From contig JAQFVV010006274.1 of the NCBI GenBank assembly GCA_028023455.1, forward strand, positions 3,972,001 through 4,036,000: a stretch of 64,000 bases of DNA, in the 5' to 3' direction. Both the position numbers and the translations under genes were made by a program. This document shows positions 24,870 to 36,992 of the stretch, one piece after another (the stretch's first letter is position 1; every line of letters begins with the position of its first letter). This stretch comes from Epiperipatus broadwayi (taxonomy: Eukaryota > Onychophora > Udeonychophora > Euonychophora > Peripatidae). The notes under the pieces are model-generated. The model ran no database searches. It saw only the letters and a program-made list of their open reading frames with translations, and had not been told where the DNA came from.

Positions 24870-26330
24870 ATATACACGCAATTTTTTTCTAAAATAGATT
24901 GCTGTTGTTCAAAGGCATGTAGAAAAAATTTTAATGCAAAAAAAAAAAGGAAAATTATTTTTGACAGATTTTGGAATTTGTTATGATTTTAATAAGTAAA
25001 ATATATTACCTTACAAAGCTACTGAGTGCCTTAGTGTGAAAAGAAAATGTTTAAGAAACAGTAAAGGATCACCAAGAAACTATAATTTTAAATATTTTTT
25101 AAATACTAATCATGGGAAATTTTCCAAGTCTAAAACGTTATTCTTGAAAATTTTTAATACAAGCAAAGGATGGCTAAAATGTATTTTAAAATCTGAAAAT
25201 GTAGGAAATGATTTGTGTGGATGTATTAATGGATCATCCAGAAAAATTTCCAAAGAAGATTTTAAAAAAGCTATTCCGAAATTACATTCAAAGTTTAGAT
25301 CTTATAGTTCTAACAGGAAATGTTTACTTCCTGATCTAAATATAAAGTTGTTTTATCTATACTTATTTAAATGTAAAGAAAATAATATAAGCCCTGTTAA
25401 TGAGTGAACTTAGAGGAAAAAAATTAAAGAAAACTTTAATTTACATTTCTACAAGCTGTGGAAAAATACATGCCAAAAATGTGATCTATTAAACATCACA
25501 ATTAAGGCATCAAATAAGATGGGGAAAAAACAAATTTTATGGAAGAACATGATACTCATGTAAGACAGGCAGAATTGGCTAGAAAATCAATAAAACAAGC
25601 CCATAATACTGTTCATTATTTTGCCTTTTCTTTTGACTTTCAAAAAGCAATTGCATTACCCAAAGTTGATTATTTCAATTGCATATCCAAAACATAACTT
25701 GTACATTTTAAATCTGGGTTTTTATCATTTCCATGTTAATAATGTTTATATGTATCTTTGAGATGAAACTAATACATCCAGAAGTACACAGGAAGTAGCA
25801 TCATATATTCTGAAATATCTAAAAAATTTACAACTGAAAAACATATTTTAGTTTACAATGATATTGTGTGTAGGACAAAATAGAAATTTAAAATTAGCTT
25901 TAACATGGTTAAAAATTGTTCCATCTGCTGAACATTATGTAGATGTTATTGATTATAATTGTTGTCATATCATTCATTTTTCTTGAATGCTAGAGATTTC
26001 AGAGTTGTAGAAATGGTAGTAAGAAAAATTATTTGTGTCCCAGGATTATTACGAAGTCATTAAAAAATGTCAAAAAAATATTAACTTTATGCTGAATGAA
26101 ATGAAACAAAAGGATTTCATTTCATCTAAATCTCTAGAGGATTAGGTTTTTAAAAAATTAAAAAGTATTAATGGAGAAACAATGAGTTGTTTGAAAATAT
26201 GTTGGATGCGATTTTTATGAACCGAACCATATAAAATGTTCTATAAAATATTAATGAATCAGGACAGAATTCAAAACTCTGGATATACTATTGCTTCCAA
26301 GATGATCAAGAAACTTTAATAATATTGAAT
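24870..26330 (+). pseudogene. Transposase-like protein pseudogene, arthropod GQNRN-motif family
   Basis: The reading frames, joined only by eye, match a multicopy uncharacterised protein family common in arthropod genomes. N-terminal part: CCCSKACRKNF ... IIFDRFWNL (~24895-24985). Middle: the 123-codon frame 25036-25407 with SKGWLKCILKSENVGND and CLLPDLNIKLFYLYLFKCKE. C-terminal part: FSFDFQKAIALP (~25630), an NLGFYHFHVNN-like stretch, VGQNRNLKLALTWLKIVPS (~25870), HIIHFS.NARDF (~25975), and YEVIKKCQKNINFML...KDFISSKSLED (~26050). Relatives carry FDLQK, CGGQNRN and HSFLPNDRDFG at the same places, with acidic residues that look like an RNase-H-fold transposase. Many stops and frame changes. 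The family name and catalytic role are not established from what I can see. Confidence 0.55.
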
Positions 26331-28530
26331 TTACACCACTGTATACAAATATGTATGATCAATCTCAACACCCAAATATAAAGATATGATTTCACTTATT
26401 ATTCTATATATCACCCGCCCACCATGATTATTTTAAATTCCTCCCATATATGCAAAATAGAGAAGAATGAAATATAAAACAAAATATAATTTAAATGTAA
26501 CATTATTTAAAAAATAAATAAAAATTGAATATTTTTTATTTTTATAACACTATTGTTTTATTTATTTTAAAGCATTATATTTTTTTCAAAGGACTTATGC
26601 CTTTTCAAAAATTAAAAAAGTTATTTTATTAATTTTGAAAATGTCTTAAATCCTTTTATGGGTGCCCAAAATGGTTTGCTTTTTAAATAATGTTTATTAC
26701 ACTAATTGGATTATAAATTAAAACATTATACTACCATGTTATCAGTTAATTAAAATGCAAATCCTTAAATATCAAGATTTAAAAATAAATGGACTTAAGA
26801 CATTCAAACTAAATGGCTCGTATATATGTTATAATGATGCTTTACAAAGTAGATTTTTTTAGATATACTAATAAATTGGATTTATAGTGAAAGTAACTTG
26901 CGCTAAAGAATGCAGAAACTAAAAAGTTAAAGGCATTTGGTCAAATAGGGGAAAATACTTACATTCTAGTAATCCAGATTTGTCTCTCTGCCTCTGTTTC
27001 TTTTACATTTTTTTTCTGTTTTTATTGATTAAAATTTGCATTAATTACATTAAATGTTCAGCATCAATAAAAGTTAAATGAAACAAAAACTATATGATTA
27101 CTATTATACCATTTTCTGGTAGAGTAGGTCTTATTTTACACACTATAATGTGTTAGTTAATTAAACTATTAAAAGAAAAATATTCTGTACAGGTATGAAT
27201 TCGATTATTTCGAGAACATAGTTATATGTCCTGATTAAGTGACCTAATATTACGATTTGAATTGCCAGTAGAATCAGTTTTTTATTTGTTTAAGAGGGCG
27301 CCAGGACTGTTGACCCACTAATTCTTTGTTGCATCACTTACCATATTTTCGCAGTAAATAACTAAATGTAATATTTTTTCGATTTCATTTTTTTTGGCAA
27401 TTAATATTTTATATGAGATTTCCCTCTGTGTTGGATATTAAATGAACATGTTTGCATAGTTAATGTATACATTTCGTAAAATATTTTTTTAATAGTAAAA
27501 TCTAATAAACTAAAATTAAGAATGTACAATGAAAGGTTAAAAGTTTTATTAAACAATTATTACAAATTATTTATAAAACTGGTAAGAACACACATATGTA
27601 ATCAGATAACAGTATTAATCAATTAATCCAGACATTTCACTTTGAAGAATAAAACAGCAATGTCTTTCCTTTTTTCTTTTATTAGTGGTTTATCATTTAA
27701 GTTTAGTTGCAAACATATTGAGCAGACATAAGTTATAATATAGTTAATAACTTACCGGTATGTTCCTTGAGTTTATGTAGATTATTGATTATCGTTCTAA
27801 GCATAGTCCTTTTTGAAGGGCTCCATAGGAATTATCTTTGACTTCATTCTGATAACTTTTTCACATTTCTGATACATACTAAGGTAAAGCTAGACTTGAA
27901 GCTCTTGGTGACTTTTGCTAGAGAAGATGTCGGTGAATGCTCTGGTTTCTACTCACATGTGATGACTGGGTTCAGCATAATAGTTCTGGATGGATGCATT
28001 TTATTATAGCTTTGGGGAAAAACCATAATTAGCCCCTCTTGACCTTTTGCTTTATGCGAACACAAGAAATAGCCACCAAAACAAAGAAAAGACCCCTCTT
28101 TAAAGTTATCAACTTCTTTCATATTCCAACCAGTTTGAAATCTCTGCCCATATTATCCTCTCATCTTTTGTTTTTTTACAAGTTGATAATCTTGTACATT
28201 CCTTTTTCTTTCTAGCTACAAAGTTATTTTTTTTTATAAATTGCCTCAGTGCCATCTTTAATTATCGTTATAAGAACATTACTTTGATTTTAATCACTTT
28301 CATTTGCTTACCTGGGTTACAATCTGTATGTGTTTTTATTCTTTCCAATTTTAACTTTACTTTAAAATAGATAATATCAAACACAAATAACTTATTGTAT
28401 GTATCTAAAAAAAATAATTTATACTAACTAAAAGAAAACTAAGTTGCGTCTATTAAGCAATTTTTTTTTAAATTTTACTTCTTTTAGCTTTTAAATATTA
28501 CCAAATGCAACACACTTGTACCATATATAT
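26331..28530. other. AT-rich spacer, no gene
   Basis: Nothing recognised beyond poly(A)/poly(T) runs. A slightly GC-richer patch near 27295 (GAGGGCGCCAGGACTGTTGA) is too short to classify. Confidence 0.45.
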
Positions 28531-28538
28531 ATATAATG

Positions 28539-28762
28539 TTAAAACGAAGATTTGCACGGGTTAAATATATAAAATACATATTTTGCGGGAATTTTAACGT
28601 TTTATTCAAATCAGTGATTGTAGCGCCTCTACAACCGTCTTTCTATCTTTTATAACTCTGTGGATGACTTGTATGACCAAGTCGAAACGTCAGTATATTA
28701 ATATTAAAAGTTTTTTTAACACGGATGAACCCGCAAAATATGTATTTTATATATAAATGGTA
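28539..28762 (+). mobile_element. Short element with inverted ends and Penelope-like stem-loop
   Basis: Inverted arms of ~28 bp occur at 28561-28589 and 28730-28757: TAAAATACATATTTTGCGGG and its reverse complement. GTACCAT with a TATATA run lies just outside both arms. Between them, GACTTG (28666-28671) pairs with CAAGTC (28678-28683), directly followed by GAAACGTC. The combination GATGACTT...AAGTCGAAACGTC resembles motifs in the terminal repeats of Penelope-like elements. A canonical hammerhead CTGANGA is absent (the sequence reads CTGTGGATGA). No coding capacity. It could equally be a MITE. Confidence 0.5.
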
Positions 28763-28770
28763 CACTATTA

Positions 28771-30477
28771 ATAATAAATATTTTTATTAATAATGGTTTA
28801 TTAATGTTCATAAAGTTATAACCATTAGAGCCTTGTTAATAATTTTTTTTTTTTAATATAAAATAGTATTAGTAAACAGTGGCAATAATTAAAAAAAAGT
28901 ATTGCTCTAAACCATTTTAATACCTATTTATTAAATGTTGAGAAATTTTTGTTTTTATAAACTTAAATAAAATCAAATATAATAAATATGTATATATGTG
29001 TATTTGTGCAAATGCATAAACATTTAGGATAATTTATATATACGTGTTTATTTATACTTATTTGTATATGTGAGTTTGCACGCATTTGTTTTTCTGTTAC
29101 TTTTATAGTCAAGAGACCTTAATTGGGTGATAATTTTTTTACATCATTTAAGAAATCTTTTAAGATGATAATGTGAATTTCAGAAAACACAGTTGTTTAT
29201 AGTTTTACCTGTTTGCAAGCGTTTTGAAAGTCAATGGCAGATTATTTATCATCTTAACCTACCTGTCAGGCAGTTGATAAACCACCTGACTTAAGCTACC
29301 ATCAATCTCATCTGACTGTATATCACCAAAGAAGGCCAATTTGTCTGAAAGAAAATGATTTAAATGCTTAGAGACATCAAGTTTGTAAACATTAATCCTA
29401 ATAAACTGGGTTTATAATTAATATTCTTATATTTTTCAATTAATTTCTAATGTTGAAATAGACACTTAAGAAATGAGATTTTGCACTGAGAATTTCATTA
29501 ACTTAAAAAAAACGTTACCTTCGTAGTTTTATTTGTATGTGTATACATACATATGTATGTGTATACAGTTGATATTCCATATGCTGCAGGATAAAAACCT
29601 GATATGGTCAAACCTATTACTTTCAATTTATATTAGATTGTATTATAATTCTGTATATCAGCATTATATATATATGTGTGTGTTGATTTCACTGACTACT
29701 TTTTCAATGATTAACTATAACGTCGACTGATTTTATAAATGTGTTCTACAAGAAAACATTATGAAAGCTTCCACGTTGCACTTTAAAAATGAATGCACAT
29801 ATGATGACTTAGAATATAGGCATATATGTAGTGTATTAGATTAGTAAAAGAGAAAATAATATTAGAGATTGACTCTGAAAAGTAATGTCTTTGAGTAGAT
29901 GAAGATAAACAAATATCAATGTATTAACTGAAATCTACACTTCAGTTATGCAATTTAACAAGTCAGATGTAATAGTTTGATAAGCAAGATTTGTGAACCC
30001 CCATTAATATCAATATTAAAAAATTAAACATCCTAAAATTTTATAGATCTAAATGGAAACTATGGACTCAGCTCTTTTGACAGTTGCACCACCATATTGC
30101 AAGAACTTTTTTTTTAATCAGCAGATCAACTTTTCTTTGACCATACCATATTGACTTTTATTCTTGAACAAAGTTGTCTATAAACTGTCTATCTGAATAA
30201 ATTTCCAAAGTTTCCCAATTCAACTTGATCTTAAGTCATTATGAACATTGCACGAGAATAATGATTCATATATGTATCCATATATCTTCCAATCCAGCTA
30301 TCTAACTTAAATAGCCATATGGGACTGAACCAAGTTCAGATACACCATATATTAATAGCTTTAGCAATATAAAATTACCAAAGCCTTAATAGCAAAAAAT
30401 AAAATTACAAAGAAATAATCATATGTCACATTACCTAATTAAACAAGCTTGTATTACAAATGTTATACAATGAATTT
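28771..30477. other. AT-rich spacer, no gene
   Basis: Contains (TG/TA)-rich microsatellite-like patches near 28990-29080 and 29535-29690. The 65-codon frame at 29533 is a translation of such repeats. No gene seen. Confidence 0.45.
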
Positions 30478-30752
30478 GAAAATAGCTCTTAACAAGCTTT
30501 TCAGAATATCCTCAACCTCAGATCAGTTTCTGCTACTGGCTATTAATATATGATATATCTGAACTTGTTTCAGTCTCATATGGATGTCTGAAAATTTCAG
30601 ATTTTCTACTTAATAGTTTATCCATTAGATAAAGTGTTGAGCTTGGCCTGGTATTTTATATCTAATGCTTAAATATCCTAGCATTCATTGAGGAAGCCAG
30701 CAGCAAAAATCAGTCTGAGGTTGGGGATATTCTGAAAAGTTTAAGAGCTATT
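30478..30752. repeat. Foldback (hairpin) element with ~60-bp arms
   Basis: The left arm 30481-30541 (AATAGCTCTTAACAAGCTTT ... CTGCTACTGGC) is the imperfect reverse complement of 30695-30752. Shared core blocks are CTTTTCAGAATATCC, CAACCTCAGA and TGCTRCTGGCT. The 153-bp middle has no coding sense. It looks like a MITE or other foldback element; no target duplication was identified. Confidence 0.7.
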
Positions 30753-31540
30753 TGCAAGCTCATTATATTATATATATTGTGCCCTTATCTATAGGTCATA
30801 ATAAGGTAGAATGGTCAATTGCTAAAAAATTTTAAATTTTAAGATATGTTTGTATGATATATAAATAATAGTAGGATAATTAGATTTTATAGTACAATTT
30901 AAAGCTGAAAATAACTGGTATATAAAAGTGTAATGGATTATTTTAAAAGGAACAGTTAAATAAAGCTTAAAGATATCCTTGCTTATGGTTGTAAAAGCTG
31001 GCCATATAAAATAATACAGCTATAAATAGTTAAAAGTATATTAACAATCCAATTGTAATGTTTTAAAACTAATAAATTAAATAAAAACGATATGTAATAT
31101 TATAATTGTATTTAATAGGCAAATTTAATAGAGTATATTTTAAAATAAACTTTATGATGGTGAGAATTATATTTAGTTCTACATTTTTAAATTATTTTCC
31201 AAATTTTTATAAAATATATCAGTTTTGGTAATTTAGACCGAGACGTAAATTAAAAAATCATCTGATAAAGTTAGTAATCATGTGACTGTATATTATATAC
31301 CTTCACACACATGCTTGTTAGAATAATAATAAAGTTTGTGAATTATAAAACTAAATATAATTGCTATCGATCCTTAAAGTAAAAGTTGAAATATTAAATA
31401 TTATTTTAATAATTATTTTAAAGTTTAAATGATTTTGATAAAATTATAATTGAGTTAAAAAATACATTCTAAATAATATTTAAGACATGACGTCATAAAT
31501 TCTTTATTTTAAAAGGGTTTAATCTATTATAAAACTAAAA
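30753..31540. other. AT-rich spacer, no gene
   Basis: Very A/T-rich, with no open frame or repeat recognised. Confidence 0.45.
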
Positions 31541-34500
31541 TGTGTAAATTTGTTCGCGCTAAAAAAGTCATTAACCAATCAACGGAGGTATTTTAGCAGA
31601 CAAAATATAAGAATTAGACGAAGCGGGAGAATGTAATGTGTAAGTGAAGGAGGAAGTAACATATTTTTTAGCTGGATAAGACCGTAAGCTAGAAAAGTGA
31701 TATAATTTTAAAATTTTGTATTTGTTTTTAAAAGTTTTTTTTTTAACATATAATATTTTGACTGCCTTTACATGAAGGGCTAATTTTAAAAGTTTTCTTG
31801 CCAGTAATTTTATTCAAGTTTAGCCAAAACCTTGCAGTGAAAATGGAAGTACTACAGAAAACAGTATATAAAAATATTGCTAAAGGAAAAATATTTGTAA
31901 AGTGCATTGATACAGCTTTATTTATGCTCAACCAGAAACTTATTATTGTAACTCAGAGGAATATAATTTGGACGCTATACGAAAACTTAAAAGAGAAGTT
32001 ACTTGCCGTCAGGAAAATTATGACGCACAAATTTTATAAGGCTACTCTGAAGTTATTTTATTCTTCTCTATGGGAAAATTAAGATGCTGTATATTATAAA
32101 GAATTATGTAAAAGTTATAATGAGAAAAAAAATGTTTGTCCTTTTTAAAGGAAATATTACAAAGTATATAGTACCAGAACTTTAAAAGAAAGGAAAAAGT
32201 TATAGAATAATAATATGAAAGAGTCATTATTTTTTTTTTATGAAAAAAAGAACAGAAAAACTTTCTCTAAGAAAAATTAAAAATGTTATAAAGTGTTCAT
32301 TGGAGAAATGCTTGATTTAGAAAATATAAATTTAAATTAATTAATGAAAATGGATCCATGGAAACCGAAAAATTTACTGAATATTTAAAGCAAAGTACCT
32401 AGAAGATGCATCATAAAAGTCGCGCGGGAAAATCTTAGCAGAAAATATTAGAAGAGAATATGTAGATGTTTTTCTTTACGGGATTAACTAATATCATAAT
32501 TAATAATTGTATTAAATATTATGAAAAACCAAGGATTGTCATCTGTGAATATTTATTAAACAGAGCAATAATTGTTTTGCCTTAAAATTGAACAAGCAAG
32601 GAGAAGAACATTAAGTGACTGAAGAAGAAATAATAAACATTTTTTTTTAGCTTTAATATGAACGGTTTTCAAGAAAGTTTGATAAAGAAGTACAGTAAAT
32701 ATAGTTTAAATATTTTACTAATTTATTTAGAATATAAAATGTTATGTGAGATTAGGGAAAACATATAAACATAAATTTAGTAATATTAAAATTTAAATAT
32801 AATAGCTTGATAAAATTATAGAAATATTGTTTAAAATAAAGTGTATGGATGTGAATATTATATCTACAAGAATCAAATGGATGGTGAAGCCTACGGAACG
32901 CGATTGAGAAGATAAAGATCGTTTGGTAATATTGATATTTATTTATAATGCATAATGTATTTTTTTTAGATCATCTATTGATTAAGAATGAAGTGTGAAA
33001 GTTTAAATTATATGTACACATTTTATACAACATTTTAACATATTATGAGATAGGAGTAATTCGGAATATGCATGCAGTAATTTATTTAAAGTATATTAAT
33101 AATATAATTTAACAGAACAATTGTGTGATTCTTTTGAACTTTCATGTGATAAAGTATTCAGATATTTAAATAGTTTGTATATGATTAAATATACTGGAGG
33201 AAAGTAGTAAAAGATTTTCTTATAGAACAGTGGAATAGTTTTAAAATAAATGAATTTTATTATTGTTAGAAATGCAGATATGTATTTGTCGATGTACAGT
33301 ATAGAAAAATCTTGAGAAATAAGATCGGATAGTGACTTGGAAGTACTAGTGGAGAGGAAACCAAGATGATTTTTTTTTTTTAAAGAAATAGGAAAATAAA
33401 GGATTTGGATCATATTTAGTTTTGTGTGATTTCAGTATAGTTAACTAAGCCCTATGACTGAACACATATTTTGGACAGTGTTTTTTGCATATCTTTAAAC
33501 TTTTTGATGTTATAATAAAGCTGAAGAAATATCTTTAACATCGCTCCTATAATAGAGGTTGGTAGACAGGTAAAGGTCACTCCTCTATAGTGTCTTTTAA
33601 TTCACTGTGCCATGATTGTCAAGATATATGACGAGTAATATTCTAGTTGTATTGTGATCCTATGCATCTATCTTCGCTATCCTTATTTTGTGAATCTGCA
33701 TCGGTCAGAAAGATATTTTCAAAGAAATAATGAATAAAATAGAACTGAAGATATGTTATCGTTTATATAAGAATAGTTTATTTGCTTGAATGTATAGAAT
33801 TGTGTAACTTTAAAATTGAAAGTCCAAAATATCATAAAGAGAGAAAGAATCATATAATACATTGTAAATTTAATTCAGAAATGAATATAAGATTTTGAAA
33901 AGAAATCTAAACCAAGTATTTTAAAAAGTGATAATAAAATTTGAATGTTTTTTAATAATATTTAGAAAATAAGTATTGCATATTTATTAAGAAAATAGTT
34001 CAATAATGTATAATAAACATATACTTGTGCGTGGTATAGTAATAGTTGTAATTATATCATCCGAAGTAGGGCTTGGATGAGAATATTAGGATTAATAAAT
34101 ATCGGATAATGAACAATAAAAACCTAATACCGAATGTAGAACAATGTTTTGACTTTGTAAGATTCCATACAACCAATATAAAACTAGAATTTTATTATTT
34201 TGTAGAATTTTACTACGAATGTAAATTTTGTAAAAAATATAATTTTAATAATATTAGGGATGCAAAGTGTTTGTGATAATCATATAAGAAATACATTTTG
34301 TAATAAGCTAACCATAATAATAAATCAAGTAATAATACTGTAATTTTCTTAAGTGTTTAAAAGATAAGATTTAACTAGGAAAATAAATAATATTTTGATT
34401 TTCACTTTATAAACTAATAAACTAAGTTGAGATAGGAGAGTAAGGGATATCCAATGTATATAGTGTAAAAATATTGTTAGTTTATTTATGTTGTTAATAA

Positions 34501-34545
34501 ACTTTGTTTTAAATTTATTTTAAAGTTGTGTGCCCGCGTTGTTAT
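31541..34545 (+). other. Unclassified purine-skewed block, possibly a decayed element or transcription unit
   Basis: From about 31550 (TTCGCGCTAAAAAAG, AACCAATCAACGG) the plus strand turns purine-rich and holds scattered CpG (CGCGCGGG near 32420). It ends near 34500 with TTAATAAACTTTG followed by the GC-richer TGTGTGCCCGCGTTG. The longest frame is 31798-32082 (94 codons, containing VLQKTVYKNIAKGK and LKEKLLAVRKIMTHKF), of no family I recognise. I looked for matching direct repeats that would make it an LTR element and for RT or protease motifs, and found neither. A decayed element or a noncoding transcript are both open. Confidence 0.25.
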
Positions 34546-35404
34546 TTCTCCACATGGATGCATGAAATCACGATACATTTATAATTGAAACAGACATATA
34601 GGTTTTGCACAAAAAGGTAAACATAAAAGTGTTATAATAATTTTTTGAGAATTTATTGGTATGTTAAAATTAAAAGATCATAATTTTATATTATTTATTG
34701 GTCATAAGTCGGTTGCCACAATATTACATTAAATTATATGCTAATGTTGCCACACGTATTCTGTTATCAGATTATTAAAAATACTACCACGTACATATTT
34801 ATTTATTTCATTTAGGAAGAAATAAGATTATATTATATTATTATTGTTATTATTATTTTTATTATTGTTAGTTGCTGTGTAGTAGATTATGACATAAAAT
34901 TCCCTTTTCATATTTTACTACCGTAATTTTAAATCAGTTAGAATACAATTTATGAACCTGAGATTTTATTTTATTTTATTTTACTTCATTCTATTTAATT
35001 AAGCTAGAATCTTGTTATAAAGAAGATTAAGATATGATTATTATTTTAATCGTAGTGAATAGAGCTTAGAAAGTCGTAAGAATACTATGAGTTAGTTATT
35101 TGGTATAGTAAAAAGGGGGAATAGTGTTCTTATGCCATTGAGGTAGTATCGTGTGGATAATATCTCAATGTAGTCTATCTCGTTCCCCGTATTGTCACCC
35201 CATGTCTCATGAAAATAGTAAATATTTATTAATTCATTTTAAAATTGAACCGTATTTGTATTTTAGAAATTAGAGCTAGTAATCATTTTAATCAATGCTG
35301 AATATTTCATTTATTTATTTGTTAACTGAGCTAGAACCCGGAATATTCGTAATAAACAATATATTTTGGGGTGAGAACGCGGCGGGGGGAGGTTAGAATA
35401 TATA
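34546..35404. other. AT-rich spacer with (TTA)n
   Basis: A (TTA)n-type microsatellite lies near 34835-34870. A GCGGCGGGGGGAGG patch lies near 35380. No gene seen. Confidence 0.45.
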
Positions 35405-35556
35405 TATATATATCACCCTCAATAGAATTTATTACTTGAAATATTTAAATTTACAATTGATGTTGATATATAATATTAGATATATATATCACCCTCAATA
35501 GAATTTATTACTTGAAATATTTAAATTTACAATTGATGTTGATATATAATATTAGA
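35405..35556. repeat. Exact 76-bp tandem duplication
   Basis: The unit 35405-35480 (TATATATATCACCCTCAATA ... ATAATATTAGA) is repeated without difference at 35481-35556. It starts in an (AT)n tract, which may have primed slippage or unequal exchange. Confidence 0.9.
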
Positions 35557-35820
35557 ATAAAGAAATACACTGCTAAATTGTGATCTTGTGTAGAGTAAAT
35601 ATTTAACAATTATTATTATTCAGTTTTTAAATCCAATACAATTTTTCATGCCACCTGTTATCAAGTTTAATTATGAACAAATGGAAAAATGATTGTATGT
35701 GTCTATTTGAGAACTTAAATATAGATGACAAATGAATTTATTTTTTATCTGTTAATTTAATATCAGATGGTATGGTGTAATTCTCATTGATTGCAAATGA
35801 TATAAATATTACTTAGAAAA

Positions 35821-36600
35821 TTGAAAAGTTTGCTATACTGTGATTTCTTGCACCTATAAATATAATCTGCAATGCTGTGGCATTTAAAAGAAGGTCCTTG
35901 TTTTGATTGCAATCAAGGCTGTCAATTTTACTTTAACACTTGGCCTGTTGTTTTCATTAACTACTGTTCTATGTTAAGGGTTTTCTAATTAAACAATTAT
36001 AAATGGATAACTTTAAATATTTCTGTCTAAAACATTCATTAAAAATATTGTATTACAATATGTAACCCACCAGTGGAATGGTTTATTATAATAAGTAAGA
36101 AAATTGAAAAGTTTGCTATATTTTGATTTCTTACACCTATAAAGGTATGCTTTGTTATTTATATTACATCTAGAGTGGCATTTAAAAGGTTTTTTTGAAT
36201 GCAATCAAGACTCTTAGTTTTACTGTAATACTTAGCCTGGGGCAGTTGGTTTTCATTTACTCCTGTTCTACATTGTGCTTTTTGATTAAACAATTATAAA
36301 TGGATAACTTCACACATTAAATATTTCCATCTAAAACATTCATTAAAAAGATTGTATTACAATACATAACCTATGAGTGGAGGGGTTTAATTTCTTACAC
36401 CTGTAAATGTAAATTGTAATGCTTTATTCTCTATATTACATCTAGAGTGGCATTTAAAAGTCTCCACCTTTTGATGCAATTAAGACTGTCAGTTTTACTT
36501 TAATATTTGGCCTGGGACCGTTGGTTTTCATTAACTATTGTTCTAAATGTTTTCTAATTAAATAATTACAAATGAATAACTCCACACATTAAATATTTCC

Positions 36601-36602
<2 letters not shown>
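35821..36602. repeat. Tandem repeat, ~280-bp unit, about 2.8 copies
   Basis: Copies begin near 35821, 36104 and 36385. Shared marks in each: TTTCTTNCACC, GTGGCATTTAAAAG, CAATYAAGRCTSTYAGTTTTACT-like text, GGTTTTCATT, and AATTATAAATGGATAAC. The periods are about 283 and 264 bp, and copies differ by roughly a sixth of positions by eye. The third copy runs into an (AT)n tract at 36601-36624. The short minus-strand frame inside is a by-product. It resembles a minisatellite or local satellite seed. Confidence 0.8.
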
Positions 36603-36631
<29 letters not shown>

Positions 36632-36992
36632 ATCTGTGGCTTTGCTCACATTAATAAATTAAAAGAATATAATCCAAGATATAGTTGTCCCCATGGTTTT
36701 TATATTTATGTATTCAAGAAGTGCCATCTCTGAATCAAAGCATATGTTGTGCAAAAACATACTTAGCTATTATTCACTACAAAAATTCTAAGATATTATC
36801 ATGTCTATATCATGAATTCTGACAAAATGGCAGTGTGTTTCATATTTTTGTAGTTCATTTTTAATGCTGTTCTTGCCATGATCTGAAAAACACTTGAAAA
36901 CGTTTTTGTCTCATAATAGCTTCACTAATAATCTCAAATGTTTCAGTAGTAGTTTTGTTCAATTTAAAACAAAATTTGGTACTGATTTAGAG
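36603..36992. other. Spacer with (AT)n microsatellite
   Basis: An (AT)12-type run at 36601-36625 leads into unclassified AT-rich sequence. No gene seen. Confidence 0.4.

Noticed and set aside
28660-28691. Canonical hammerhead ribozyme
   Set aside because: The required CTGANGA is not present in the right spacing before the stem; only the stem plus GAAAC resembles the motif.
33470-34560. LTR retrotransposon ending at TGTGTGCCCGCG
   Set aside because: No matching direct repeat upstream, no primer-binding site, and no gag/pol motifs found.
35821-36602. CRISPR-like array
   Set aside because: Units are ~280 bp, diverged throughout, without short conserved repeats and unique spacers, and the DNA is eukaryotic.
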